64,000 bases of DNA. Source: Marinilabilia rubra. GTDB lineage: Bacteria; Bacteroidota; Bacteroidia; Bacteroidales; Marinilabiliaceae. This document shows positions 1-11,800 of this stretch, in pieces. The stretch is from contig NZ_QEWP01000005.1 of assembly GCF_003121985.1 (NCBI RefSeq), forward strand, positions 1 to 64,000, written 5' to 3'. Both the position numbers and the translations under genes were made by a program. The notes under the pieces were generated by a model, which was not told where the DNA came from, searched no databases, and worked only from the letters and a program-made list of their open reading frames with translations. How positions within the stretch are numbered: the first letter of the stretch is position 1; the number at the start of each line of letters is the position of its first letter.

Positions 1-282
1 CCTCAGTTAACATATATTCTGATCAAAACAGAAAATTAAAATCAAATGTCAATCAAGGCACTCTTTTTTTTTAGCAATTTTGCAGTTAATAATAAATCAA
101 AAAGTCAACCTATATTAGGACGGCTCAACGCGGAACCCAAAACCCTGAACTCCCTTCTTCACACCCCCTAATCCCCTGAAAGGGGAACCTCCAACCCGCA
201 ACTCTCAAACTCATAACGCGAAACCAAACCACAGAACGCAGAACCCAAAGTCCCCTCTTGGGTGATTTAGGGGGCCCTAACC
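1..282. other. Non-coding window edge with dispersed repeats
   Basis: No convincing gene is visible. The stretch is rich in short direct repeats built from phrases such as GGAACCCAAA and CAGAACGCAGAA. It ends in a copy of the G-rich element AAAGTCCCC...GATTTAGGGGGCC that recurs at 2075-2130, 23566-23593 and 26271-26308. A 60-codon frame on the minus strand here is made entirely of this repeat and is not treated as a gene. Confidence 0.6.
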
Positions 283-1476
283 TCAATACAAAAAACCAAA
301 CAACCACAAAGGGATTCGGTTCCCCCGCCCGGTTTCTATATCATCAATCACCAGATAGGAATTGGCAATATCTTTAATCTGGTCAAAATTTTTGTTCCTT
401 CCTCCAACTTCTATATAATATTTCCCATCTATCAGGAAGTCCCCTATTTCGCTATAGTCCACACGATGGTTCTGTCTCAGCTGTTGAAAAAGAAATGTTT
501 CCCTCAAATTTCCTTTATCTGGTTTTTTATCGGAAAGGCTCATTAAAATATTCACATTCCCGGGGAATATCTTTTCCGCTTTTCTCATTCGCGCCAACCC
601 GGTTTTTGAAGATTTCAACAATAAAATAATTCCTGCCCTGCTTAGTATCTCAAGATAATGGTACAATGTTTTTCTGTCCAGGCCAACCACAGAAGCCAGT
701 TTAGACATATTAGGAACGAACGGTACATTGGAACTTATAATCTCGATCAATGATTTTAATTTAATAATATTCTTATATTCAACTCCGTGTGTAATTGGTA
801 TATCTGACTCCAACACGGTATTAATCACCTCCTGCAACCGCTTTGAATAATGAGTCCGGCTATCTTTGTAATAGGGATAGCATCCGTTGGAAAAGTACTC
901 CTCCAATACTGCAAGCGGCTTCAATTTTTCACAAATATCCCGGCTGATTGACATGTGATTCGCAAACACATCATTCAATGAATAAGAAGGAAATCTAATA
1001 CCATGCTCAAGTTCAACATACTCACGAAGCGACATTTCAGACACTAAATAACCTGAAACCCTTCTGCTTAAATCACCTCGCCCTTTGTAGATATCCAGGA
1101 CAGAGGATCCTGAGAAAACAATCTGCATATCAGGATAACTGTCATACAAATTCTTAATTTCACCAGACCAGGAAGGATACTTGTGCACCTCATCTAAAAA
1201 AAGCACCTGGCCCCCATGGTTGTAGAAGTCTTCAGCAAAGTCAACCAAACGATGATTTGAGAAATAAATATCATCCAAACTTACATACAAAGCTCCCTTG
1301 TTTCCGGAATAATTCTCCTTCAAATACTGAAGCATCAGTGTTGTTTTTCCAACTCCTCGCGCTCCCAAAAGTGCAATTAACCGATCATTCCAATCGATTA
1401 ATTCAAAGATGTAACGCTTAAACTCAAGGTCTGTATTCTTTAACAAACGGGAATAAATATCATATAACCGATCCAT
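283..1476 (-). CDS. AAA ATPase with DUF4143-like C-terminal region
   Basis: This 397-aa protein belongs to the AAA_14/DUF4143 class of stand-alone ATPases common in Bacteroidota and archaea. Residues 38-46 hold a Walker A motif (GARGVGKTT) and residues 91-98 a Walker B motif (VLFLDEVH). A winged-helix-like stretch around residues 255-290 (KLASVVGLDRKTLYHYLEIL) precedes a C-terminal part typical of DUF4143, which has a nuclease-like fold. The in vivo role of the family is not established. The gene stands alone and starts at an ATG about 22 nt downstream of a plausible transcription start. Its 3' end abuts the repeat-rich window edge, and the last codons overlap the end of the ordinary coding signal cleanly. 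No toxin partner is next to it. ATPase class is confident; function is not known. Confidence 0.85.
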   Translation of the reverse strand: MDRLYDIYSRLLKNTDLEFKRYIFELIDWNDRLIALLGARGVGKTTLMLQYLKENYSGNKGALYVSLDDIYFSNHRLVDFAEDFYNHGGQVLFLDEVHKYPSWSGEIKNLYDSYPDMQIVFSGSSVLDIYKGRGDLSRRVSGYLVSEMSLREYVELEHGIRFPSYSLNDVFANHMSISRDICEKLKPLAVLEEYFSNGCYPYYKDSRTHYSKRLQEVINTVLESDIPITHGVEYKNIIKLKSLIEIISSNVPFVPNMSKLASVVGLDRKTLYHYLEILSRAGIILLLKSSKTGLARMRKAEKIFPGNVNILMSLSDKKPDKGNLRETFLFQQLRQNHRVDYSEIGDFLIDGKYYIEVGGRNKNFDQIKDIANSYLVIDDIETGRGNRIPLWLFGFLY

Positions 1477-1504
1477 GATTATTGTTTTTGAGGAATCAAG
1501 TACA

Positions 1505-1512
1505 CAAATATA
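1505..1512 (-). promoter_or_regulatory. Candidate -7 promoter box (TATATTTG)
   Basis: Read on the minus strand, TATATTTG matches the Bacteroidota -7 consensus TAnnTTTG and lies about 29 nt upstream of the ATPase start codon. A convincing -33 TTTG box is not obvious, so this is an inference from a short match. Confidence 0.4.
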
Positions 1513-2358
1513 AACTTATTTTGTACATTGAGAAGAACAGATCCTAAATATCTAATGATTTCATTCTACAATTTTCCAGTTCCCGGCTAACCTAATCTTT
1601 CGCCATATTTTGAGGCTGGGAGGACTTATTTGAGTCTCCTGAATCAGCAGGGAGGGGGCTTTTTGAACCATATAATGCATATACAGTACAGAATTGAAAC
1701 AAACCTCGGTCGGAGCTTTGTTGCTTAATGTATTTCTCCAAATTGATTTTTACTATCCGGCTTTCACAGCGGAGCGGTAAAAAAAATTAAAACACCGTCT
1801 TCGTGACACTTTTTCTCCCCCTCGTTTTCCCACGAGGAGTTTATAACCGTCGTCTCCCGACGACAAATAAGACATCTCCCGCAGCTCCGCAGCTCAATCT
1901 TTACAGACCACATTCCGGCTACCGGTCTGCCACCGCTCCGCGGTTAAATAAAGGAATCGAAACAACAGATATTGCACATCACCTATAACTCACTGGAACA
2001 GGAATCACCAACCCCCAAATTCCATCATTACCGCAAGAAACAGACAACCCTGAACACAAAACTAAATACGGAACCCAAACCACAGAACGCAGAACTCCAA
2101 GTCCCCTTTGGGGGATTTAGGGGGCCCTTAGGGGGCTCTCTCCCTCCTTTCATCAAAGAAATTCCCTTATTTATCCAATCCTGTAGGCTTTTTCCTCATT
2201 TTTTGCAATCTTTGCGCATTGAAAATGAGTATACATCATCAACTGAAAACATTTCAGCCACGAATGGTGTTTTTAACGCCAATGCAACCTATTGGGAAAA
2301 GCAGCGTAACAGCACCAAAGAAAATTTCGTAAGTTATACCAAATTGAATGTAACCTGA
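1513..2358. other. Long intergenic region without a supported gene
   Basis: About 850 bp lie between the divergent ATPase gene and the small protein gene. Frames of 61 and 128 codons exist on the plus strand, but they run through the dispersed G-rich repeat (2075-2130), lack family resemblance and have no ribosome binding site. I see no RNA gene. The promoter of the downstream small protein gene presumably lies in the last 150 bp. Confidence 0.5.
2075..2130 (+). repeat. Dispersed G-rich repeat, copy 2
   Basis: It contains CCAAACCACAGAACGCAGAA followed by GTCCCCTTTGGGGGATTTAG and GGGGGCCC. The same two-part unit occurs at about 224-278, and the second part alone at 23566-23593 (inverted) and 26271-26308. 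The TCCCC...GGGGGA core is palindromic. Confidence 0.7.
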
Positions 2359-2610
2359 ATGCAACTCGGGAAAAACAGATATACAAATTCTAATAAGAAA
2401 GCCTACCGGAAACCGGTATTGGAGGTGGTGGAAGTGGATCGGGAGATTGTGTTGATGGCGCCTTCTACGGTCCCTCCTGATCCAGGAGTAGGTGGAACTG
2501 GAGGTCCAGCGGGAGTATCATCCTTCCCCTCGAAAAATACCACAAACACCCAACCACCCTCCAAATCATCCAACCCTTTTGGTGGTGGTACTCCGGATTA
2601 CGAACGTTAG
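2359..2610 (+). CDS. Small Gly/Pro-rich protein of unknown function
   Basis: This 83-aa product starts with a basic stretch (RYTNSNKKAYRKP), followed by a conserved-looking hydrophobic and acidic core, VLEVVEVDREIVLMAPS. A low-complexity Pro/Gly/Ser tail then ends in NPFGGGTPDYER. Short Bacteroidota proteins with a K-P-x-(I/L)-E-V-V-E-(I/V) core and a Gly/Pro tail are familiar to me as unannotated proteins, but I cannot name a family or function. There is no signal peptide or membrane segment. A strong hairpin terminator follows 21 bp after the stop, which supports a real transcription unit. The gene converges on the giant secreted-protein gene. The ATG directly follows a TGA at 2356-2358, and no clear Shine-Dalgarno is seen. 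A peptide precursor (leader plus core) is possible but no modifying enzyme is adjacent. Confidence 0.55.
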   Translation: MQLGKNRYTNSNKKAYRKPVLEVVEVDREIVLMAPSTVPPDPGVGGTGGPAGVSSFPSKNTTNTQPPSKSSNPFGGGTPDYER

Positions 2611-2630
2611 ACTATAAAACCAAACATATC

Positions 2631-2671
2631 AAAAAGGCTGAATTCCCTTAATTGGAAATTCAGCCTTTTTT
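2631..2671 (+). terminator. Rho-independent terminator of the small protein gene
   Basis: AAAAAGGCTGAATT and AATTCAGCCTTTTTT form a long stem around a short loop and end in a T run on the plus strand. The A run on the other side could let it work in both directions between convergent genes. Confidence 0.8.
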
Positions 2672-2758
2672 AGTTGATTTAAACTCGTAAAATCGTATTT
2701 AAGACCTAATGAGGTTCAAACAATAAACTCACCCGGTGGTTACAAACCTCCAAACGTG

Positions 2759-2795
2759 AAAAAGCCCCGCTTCCAACGTTTTGGAGCAAGGCTTT
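2759..2795 (-). terminator. Terminator of giant secreted gene A, conserved family
   Basis: Read on the minus strand, AAAGCCTTGCT and AGCGGGGCTTTTT form a stem with G-U pairs that encloses CCAAAACGTTGG, itself a CCAA/TTGG mini-hairpin, and is followed by Ts. Homologous terminators follow the three other paralogues at 13543-13580, 23482-23520 and 26193-26230. Confidence 0.85.
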
Positions 2796-2800
2796 CAAAC

Positions 2801-2819
2801 TTCACAGGGTTAATTGTGA
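2801..2819 (-). promoter_or_regulatory. Conserved 3'-UTR hairpin with AUUAACCC loop (gene A)
   Basis: On the minus strand TCACA-ATTAACCC-TGTGA forms a small stem with an 8-nt loop, between the stop codon and the terminator. All four paralogous genes have it. The loop is complementary to the GGGTTA of the shared leader motif. Confidence 0.55.
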
Positions 2820-2825
2820 TATCTT

Positions 2826-5800
2826 TTACAGGGAGGCCCCTACTACTTTTTCAGTCTTAACAACACCACCGGCGGCTACTTTTACAATATACATTCCGCT
2901 GTTGTCCGATAAAGCAATCTCTGTTTCCTGATCAGTGGTGTTTTTTCGCTCTATCAAACGACCGTTCATATCCATCAACTCAACAACTGCATTTCCGGCA
3001 CTCAGCAACTCATCGCTGATGGTCACTATTGCATATTCATCTTTTCCGACAATGGTAATGTCACCTTTAGCTGAGGACTCCGGATTTTCCACACTGGTCG
3101 GCACCTCTTTAACTTTATCAAGATGAAGCACAAACCGGTCGTGGTCATCGCCCATTTGGACAGGTGTATAAGCATATTCGTTGATATCCCTGAGATCGGT
3201 CCAAGCTCCTGTTACTTTATCTTCCAGCAATACATCATAGGTTACGTCGGTAAATTCATCAAGGTCAAAGACCAATCTGACTTCACCCTCTACACGGTTG
3301 CGAACACTCAATGCGTATGCATTTTCCTCAGCACTCAAAAGAGGCTGGCCATTGATGGCCAAAGCCTGGGTATTTAGGCTTGTGTATACTTCAGGAACTT
3401 TCTCTGAGCCATTGAAACGTTTCTCTGAATCTTCACTGCCTTTGCCGGTAATGAAACTGCCATTGAAATAAAGCACTGTAGCGTCCATTGTATGTGCATT
3501 CTCTGCCTTAATCCGGATCATTTCAAAGGAACCGTCTCCCGATGAAGCGCTCTTGAGAGGTGCATCGCTGTTCTTGACCCGGGCTGCCCGTTTTACAGTC
3601 AATGGAACAGCCGTTTCAGACTCCTGCTTCATCCATACCGACTGATACGGGGGGATGTGGCTCATGGTAGAAGCATCGTAACCATTAGGTTCTAATGTCC
3701 ATACACCCGGCAATGCATCTCCATTATTGTTATAGGTCTGTATAATACGCTCACCTCCATAATTAATCCAACTCCAAATGGTATTGGAAAAACCGGCACG
3801 TGTCCATCCTGCTGGATCTTCCCAATCAATAGCTGTCGGGTATGGATTTCCTACCAGGTGATAACCGGGATCATCAGGCGTTACTGTCAAATCTGTATTT
3901 TGAACCGTCCCGGTGTAATCCAGATGTTTTGTATCTGTATAATAATACCCAACAATCCCCTGCATATCGCCTATCGGACGGTTGTTATCCACATCGGACT
4001 GATCCAGACGGATCCATTGCCAACGGTTATCAACCACCTCAAAAACATAAACGTAATCTTTGCTGACATCCTCTGACGGTTTGAACCATCCGGCTACAGT
4101 ATTCTGAAGCGGGCTGCTCATATACCAGTAGTGATCGGGATCCAAAGTCAGTTTTACATTGACATTACCAGAGTTGGTCATAGTCTCGGGTAACATCAGT
4201 GAAGACAGGCTGGAATTGGTAGATTCCAGAACAATGGTGCCGGAATTATCCACATCGTTGGCTATTTCCAAGGTAGAACCAGCTCGTAAAGTAAGACTGG
4301 AATTAGCCTCCAGGCTCAAGTCCTTACAGAAAGCATCTCCGTTTATCACTGGTTGGCTACCGCCTGAAGGGCTTTCAGGAATGTCAATTTCTGTACTCAG
4401 TGAAGGAACATTCCCAGTTGCCCAGTTACCAGCAGTAAACCAATCCTCAGTATTTCCAACCCAACTGTAATTGTAGATCTGAACCCCGCCAATGGTAAAG
4501 TAATCTCCATCAACAAACTCGTTAAAGTTTAGCAAGGCATCAGACTGGATGGTTCCGGAATTTTGTCCGTTATCGGTAATATTGCCTCCTACGTTATCCC
4601 AGGCATCAGTAGAAAGATCTTCCCACGAAACTAATCTCAAATCCTGACGTTCTGTGGGATCAGCTGAAACACCGCTCTGAGAGTCCCAACGAACAGTAAT
4701 ATGAGCCTGTGTTGACTCCGAAGCTTTAACCTGCCAGTATTCGTTATTGCTGACAAACTGCAATGGAGACACAAAGGAGTTGGGATCAAAACCATCATTC
4801 CCGGGATTGTGATTAAAATAGGTCACTTCCCAAATGGAAGCAGAAGCCGTTTGTGTACTTGACACATTCAATTCACCTAACCGCCCGGAGGCACCGACGG
4901 GGAAATTAAACGAACCACCGGTATTGATAGATTTCTCGAAGGGGCCCCACACATATGAAGAAGCACCTCCACCCAAAACTGCATTAGCATCATAGCTGGT
5001 TACTGTAAAACGGCTTCCACTGATATTATTGACAACTCCCTCGGTAAGAGAAAGAACGCCTTCTGTTTCAACATCAGTTTTCACAGTTACCCCGAATGAA
5101 TTATTGATCTCAAAGTGATTAAAAGCGTTGCCTCCTGTAAATGCAGATAATCCATCTATGTTTTGAGCCCCATTGCCGTTGAAAACAACTTTGGCATTAT
5201 TCCCGTTACCGGCATCAAAGATTCCGGCATCAAAGATAAAGTCTCCGTTTAACGACAAAGTCCGGTCATGCTCATTAATCAGTGAAGGTCCGTCCAGTTC
5301 GATATCTCCGTAAACTTCCAAATCGATATTAGGAAGCCTGCGTTCACCTGAACCTGTAAACCTAAGGTTATTCACAAAAGTATTCTCGCTAAGAACATCA
5401 TAATCATTGCTGCCACCATACTCCAGAGTACCTCCTGTGGCTGACAGGAATTGATCATAAACCCCGGCAGGCAATTCACCCCGTAACAAGCTCAAAGTGC
5501 CCTGACCGGTAACTTCTCCCAAGCGATGTCCAAAAGTACTGCCAATAGATAAAGTACCATTCTCCTGAATTTCGGTTTTGTAACTCACCTTATAATTATT
5601 CGTCATAGAGACATCATGGGCAATAATTACTGCTGATCCACGAGGGCCTCCGGCAGGAACAGTCCCACCGCTTGTTGGATAAGTATCCCAAATAGACCCG
5701 TCTCCCCAAATTCCGTCTGTTGTGGTGATATAAGTTGGCACCTGATCAGGAATAGCACCTTCACAAGATCCGGACTGATCCTCAACACCCGCAGTATAAT

Positions 5801-8800
5801 CTCCACTTACACCATTATCATCGGTATTGGAAAAATAGAACATTAACAGCTCGTTAGATTCATCGAAACTATTGGCATCGTATTTATTCCAGTCCGTGCT
5901 GTTTCTCAGCAATCTTGCAGTTGCATAATCCGTTATATCGTATGAAGTTCCTGAAAGAGAATTATCAATCAATACATCATCCGAATAATACTTCATCGAA
6001 GCATTCCCGCTAAAGTTATTAACACCACTGGTTTCCAGTGTCCAATGATAATCCAGGACATTTTGTGTATCTGTAATATCGTTGCAGGGTTCATCATCGT
6101 CAACAACAGTTGGGTGCTTTTCGTCGGCTGCTTTCACCCTGATGAAACTACCGGCATCAAGCTGGTCAATATTGAACTCAACAGGTGTATATTTCCCAGT
6201 CGATCCAAGAGGGTAAATGAAAGTTGTTGCAGAACTTATTGCCGGAAACCATTTCTTAATGCCGTTATCAGTAAAAGAAATATTGGTTTGAATCATGTTT
6301 TCTTCAGAAAAAGCATTTGCCTCAATTATGTCAGCATCTACGGTAAGTTCCAACAGGTTTTTACCAATGTCAAAAACGCCACTTTCGAGCTGCAACGCAC
6401 CATCAATATTAATGGTATTGCCTTCGGGAACAAAGACGCCCCCGGGATTATTAATAGAAAGTTTTCCAAAAACACCACTCCCCTGAAGATTCTGCTGAGT
6501 TTCACCGGCCAGGTAAATGCCTTTTCCGGAACCTCCCCAGGTATGTCCACCATTAAAGAAAACATCCCCTTCTATTGTTAAGGTGTTACCGCCGTCACTT
6601 AAAATACCGCTTTGATGGTCAAAAACATTTTCGACAGTTACATCATTATTCAGAGTAAGCGTTCCGGCATTGGTCTTGGACAAATTATAAAACACCGGAG
6701 AACCTGAAATCTGCTGATCAGAATCACTGTCAATATAAGTGGTATTCCCATTGGCCACAAAAGCCCCATTAGCAAATAAATCTCCACTCAGGTTTAAATC
6801 AAGACCATTGCCATTGAGTGAGGCACCTGATTCAACTGTTAAATCTCCGGAGACAGACATGGGAACAGTCCACATCTTCAATTCAGGATCGTTTCCACTA
6901 CTATTATCCACCATTACATTTGGCAGATCTACCGTTGAATACACCCCGAGGGTTTCCCCCGATGGCGTATTGGTATGTCCAAAATGAAGAGTTGCCGAAG
7001 GATCCAATGCAGATGTTTCCGGATCCAGGTAAAAGGCAGCTGTTTCCGGATTGTTCTGTGATCTTACGATGTAAAAGTCACCTCCTGTTATCTCAAAATG
7101 GCTGCCATCATTGAGTATTTCAAATACTCCGCGATTATTCTCGGATGCTGTATTGTTCCCTGCAACCACGGTTCCTCCACTTTGAGAAAAACTTAAAATG
7201 CCTTCAGATGAAGTCAATCCCCGTCTTATCTGTGACCCTACAATTAAGCTACCGACAGATATATCAATGGCTGCATTACCACTGGCCGAGTATTGAATGT
7301 AATTATCGCCACCACTCATATCCAGGGTACCACCGCTAATTTCAATTGATCCGTCTAAAACAATACCGCTGTTACCATTGGCAAAAAGCTGTCCCTGAAT
7401 AACCTCCAGCCCGGCAGTTCCGGGTATTACAAAATCATCATCACCGGTAGTAAGGTCAACATTAATACCACTGTTATTGAATATCAGTTTACCATTTTGC
7501 AGTTCCACAGCTTTAAGCTGATCAGCTCCATCAGTTGAACCAGTTAAATCAAAATTACTGTTAAGAGAAAATGAATGGTTATTATCTGTCCCCTTATTCA
7601 TTATCAATCGATAAAACTGAGGAGTATCACTGCCATAATTGTTAACAAAGGTATTGTCAGAATCGCCCTGGAACTCTAATTCAACATTGGTTTTGGCCGG
7701 ATCGCCATCACCTAACCGAATTCTGCCTCCATCATTAACTACAGTTATATCTCCTTTTGCAATTAACTTGTGAACTTTAGCTGATGCGGCGGCATTTTCA
7801 ATACCGATTTCTGAATTAGCACTTCCCCGCACCCTGATGTCCTTTTCAACATTAAGGGTAACACTACCTGAAGCAGCGCCAGGGAAAAGAAACTTTCCAT
7901 AACCAAGAGAAGAATGGCCAATATTCATATTCTGCTCCATGGTAATGGTATTATCGGAATCTCCATTGGCCACAACAATAACATCACTGGGAATTGTAAA
8001 ACCACCATGAATGGTCACATCTGTATTTGGAAAACGAATTTTCCGGCTGCCATTACCATTTGAGAACCACATCTGGGGATACTCTGTCGCAGCAGCAGAA
8101 AGTGTTATATCTGCGTTAGCAGGAGCATTTTCCCAGCTATAAATCACCAATGCGTTGGGATAATTGTTAAATCCGCCAAAATCACCTCCCGGGAAGCTAC
8201 TTGACCATGGATGCGCTGTTTTCCAGGCACCTGGTAATTGATAGTTCATTAAGGTTCCGCTATTACCATTTGAAGTATAGTCTGTAGCAATATTGTCAGA
8301 GCCACTTCCATCCAGTTTGTAATAAATATTAAGACCCGATTCAGTCCCACTCAATGATTCATCCATTGAGCCTGACAATTCATTTTTTGAACGGGCAATA
8401 TTCCAAACCCGAACTTCAGAGATACTTCCATTAAAATAATTAGTAGGGCCTTTGTCTCCGTCATAAAAATTTGCTTCGGAGCCAACACCAATAAAGCCAT
8501 ACCTTGTCACTCCACTTCCAAAAGTACTTCCCCGTGAAGTTGAATTATCCAATACTCCATCAACATATATATAGGCATCACCATTATCATAAACAGCTGC
8601 AACATGGTGCCATTCTCCATCATCAATCCTGATAGTTCCTCCAAAATCCAGCTGACCGGCATCGGTCATAACATCAAAACCAACCTGTCCGGTACCGGCC
8701 CCCTCTCCATTTATCTCAAGACGCCAGAACTGGTTCCTGTCAAATGATGCAATCACCTGATCTGAACCATCATCTGTTTTTACCCATGCTTCAACAGTTA

Positions 8801-11800
8801 ACTCCTGATGGCCTCCTCCACTATAATTATAATTCTGAATAGCAATATAGTCGTCCTGCCCATCCATCTGAAGAGATGTACTGGCATTAGAATATTCATC
8901 ATCCACATTATACTGAACCACGGCACCATGCGTATTGTAATCGAGGACACCTCCCTTATGGGTGTCAGCAACATCAAACACGCTAAACACACTATTAAAA
9001 GAGTCATAGTTATTTTTTGAGCTAAATATAACTCTTGGACACCCGCTGCTCCATCCATTCTCATCATCGAAAATAACGGCAGCGGCCCGTTCTGCATTTC
9101 TTACTGTCACGATGCCGGAATAGCTAGTTCCAAAACGTCTGATTACTGCAATATCTCCAGCTTTAGGGTAATCTCCGGCACTGGGTCCTCCTCGTGAAAA
9201 AGACCAGGTATTATTATTGTCCCAATCTCCGTTCCTTCTTAAATAGAAAACATCGGGAGTCCCCTGAAAACGAGCAATAACACCTGCAGTGTAGCTAGCT
9301 TTTTCGAGAGTAAAACCAGTATCTGTTTGCCCATTGAAAGTAATGTGATTATTAGAAGTATTAACCCCTTCACTCTCCGAGGCATCCTCATCCTCATAAA
9401 TACGGTCAAAAGGATAGGCATCTAAAACTTTCCCGGCCACGTAGTTGGACTCATTTCCGGCGACATCACCTCCATCATAGAATAACCGTAACCGGTCAAT
9501 AGTAGGCATATTTTCAAAGCCTTCATAATCCAACTTCCAGTAATATTGTAATATATCCCCTCCAGATAAATCAGTAGTTTGTAACTCACTGTCAACAGGT
9601 GTCAACCTGATATATCCATCATCTACAACATTACTTAAAGTAATTTCTCCCGGCGTATATTTACCCAACATTCCCAGCGGAAACGAAAAGGTCGTACCAT
9701 CGGAAGAACTGGCAGGAACATAAAGTAACAATCCTCCATCGGAAGCATTCCCTGAAGAAAAAAACATCTCTTCATTACTGTTCCCATCAGAAATATCGTA
9801 ATTATTGGTAGTCAATCCATCATGAAGGTAATCCAATTTAAGGGTATTGGATTGCAGGTTAATCCTGCCATGGAAGTAAGCAATCCTTTTTACATAAACA
9901 TCGCTTGAGAAAGAGATAATATCCGTTTGGGGGTTTGGATTCATTTTAACATTACCCAATACAGCACCCTCTTCTGTATTAATATTAAGATCGGCATCTT
10001 TCATCATAACCATTGCCCAGGGATGGGTCGTTCCAGGTTCCCATACACCACATTCTCCCTGTAAACCAATGGTAAGCGGACCATAAAGGCGGAAAGAACT
10101 ACGCCCCTGATCCAGAATTCCTGATTCAACCGTTAAATCATCTTCTATACGCACCAGTCGTGCATGCCAGTGATTTCTATTGTTATCATCCTGATATTGT
10201 GCTGACTTCTGATTATCACAAACAACTGTAACCTTACTACCAGGAGTTTTCTCTACCGTCAAATCATGAAAAAACTGTTCAAAACCATCTGAGCTATTGT
10301 ATCCAATGTAAAACTCGCCATCTTCAGAACCATTGAATACAGTATTGTTTGGTTTGGACTGATCATACAAATAGCCAATATTATAATCATTCCAAGTATC
10401 ACTCAACCCACTATCATCAAAGGTTTTTCGTTGAGCATCCCTGTCGATGTAAAAATCACGCCCCACAAATACATCATTCCCATCGTGATTCAAAAATGCA
10501 TCAGCTTCAATGGTAAGATCATTTAGAACTCTAAGGGGTTGTGCGGACAAGTTTTCATCAGAGGATCCAACATCTACTCCATCAGCAAGAATATGCTCAC
10601 CGCTACCTCCTGAAGTGTTTCTCAAAATCACATTCCAAAAAGGAGCTGTTGAAGTTATTGGGAAATCATTTCCGTCCCCAATATCCATTATCACGGTACC
10701 GCCGGAAACATTATAATTGGTTTCATCTGAAGCAATAAAAATGGCTCCTTTACCTTCAGTTTCATGAATGTGCAAAGTACCACCGGTCATATTGAAAACA
10801 TTTCCAGAATAGGAAAGATTAAAACAATAATAATCATTAGTAGTATTAGCCCCCAGGATATTAACCACTCCTCCACTCTGAACATAACCACCTACATTAT
10901 CAGTTCCAAGAACAGATGTGCGAAGTTGATTAATATTTAAAATACCCCCTTCAACCTTCACCAGACCATTTGAACGAGTTGTAATTCCACTGCTTATTTT
11001 GGCTTCCAACAAACCGGAACTAACCAAAATCTTACCATAAGGAACAATGGCAGATCCGCTGTTTTTAAAAACACTTCCACCATCAATCCACAAACGGGCA
11101 TTTTCATTAATGTTGTAGTTGCCTCCGGTATTCAATACAGGTATACTCACATTACTTTTAATACGCACAGTTCCGTTCAATAAACCAAGGGCATTATCAT
11201 TTTCTGGCAATTGAGGGGTATCTCCATGGCTGTCCCCTGCATAACCGTAAATGTTAAAATACGATGAATTAGTCGCCTCCAGAATCAATTCATAAGTGGC
11301 ATCACTGCCTTTATCAATTTCGACACGGTAAAAAGTAGCCGGACCATCTATGAAAACTGTTTGGTTTTGACTATCGCTTAAGAAGTTGGCATCTACAATC
11401 CCATTGGTAGCTTCGCTGCCATAGTTTGCAGCGGTACGATTGGTAAACTCAACTGTGCCTTTATTGGTGAAATCACCATAAAAATTAAATTGGTGACGGG
11501 CATTGGCTGACCCGGTCAAAATTGCCCCATTGCTTTCAACCACAACGTCGCCATTGGCTGAAATATTAAGATTTGTGGCACTTGCATCATCATTTATCTG
11601 AAGGGTTCCTGAGGTAATCCTCAACTCACCATTGATGGTGTAATCATTAAGCAAGGTTAATTGAGAAACCGGGGTGTCCATATCAATTTCCAGGTTGAAG
11701 AATTCCCTGGAAGTGGCCAGATTAAATCCCGATCCGTAATACTCTACAGTTCCTTCTCCCTGTCCTTCAGAAATAAAATCGGTGGCATCCCCCGTGGGGA

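Noticed and set aside
1972-2358. 128-codon open frame upstream of the small protein gene
   Set aside because: It runs through the dispersed G-rich repeat, has no family character and no ribosome binding site.
6045-6581. 178-codon plus-strand frame inside giant gene A and many similar shadows in A, B and D
   Set aside because: All are antisense to well-supported secreted proteins; the duplicated ones simply mirror the shared tail.
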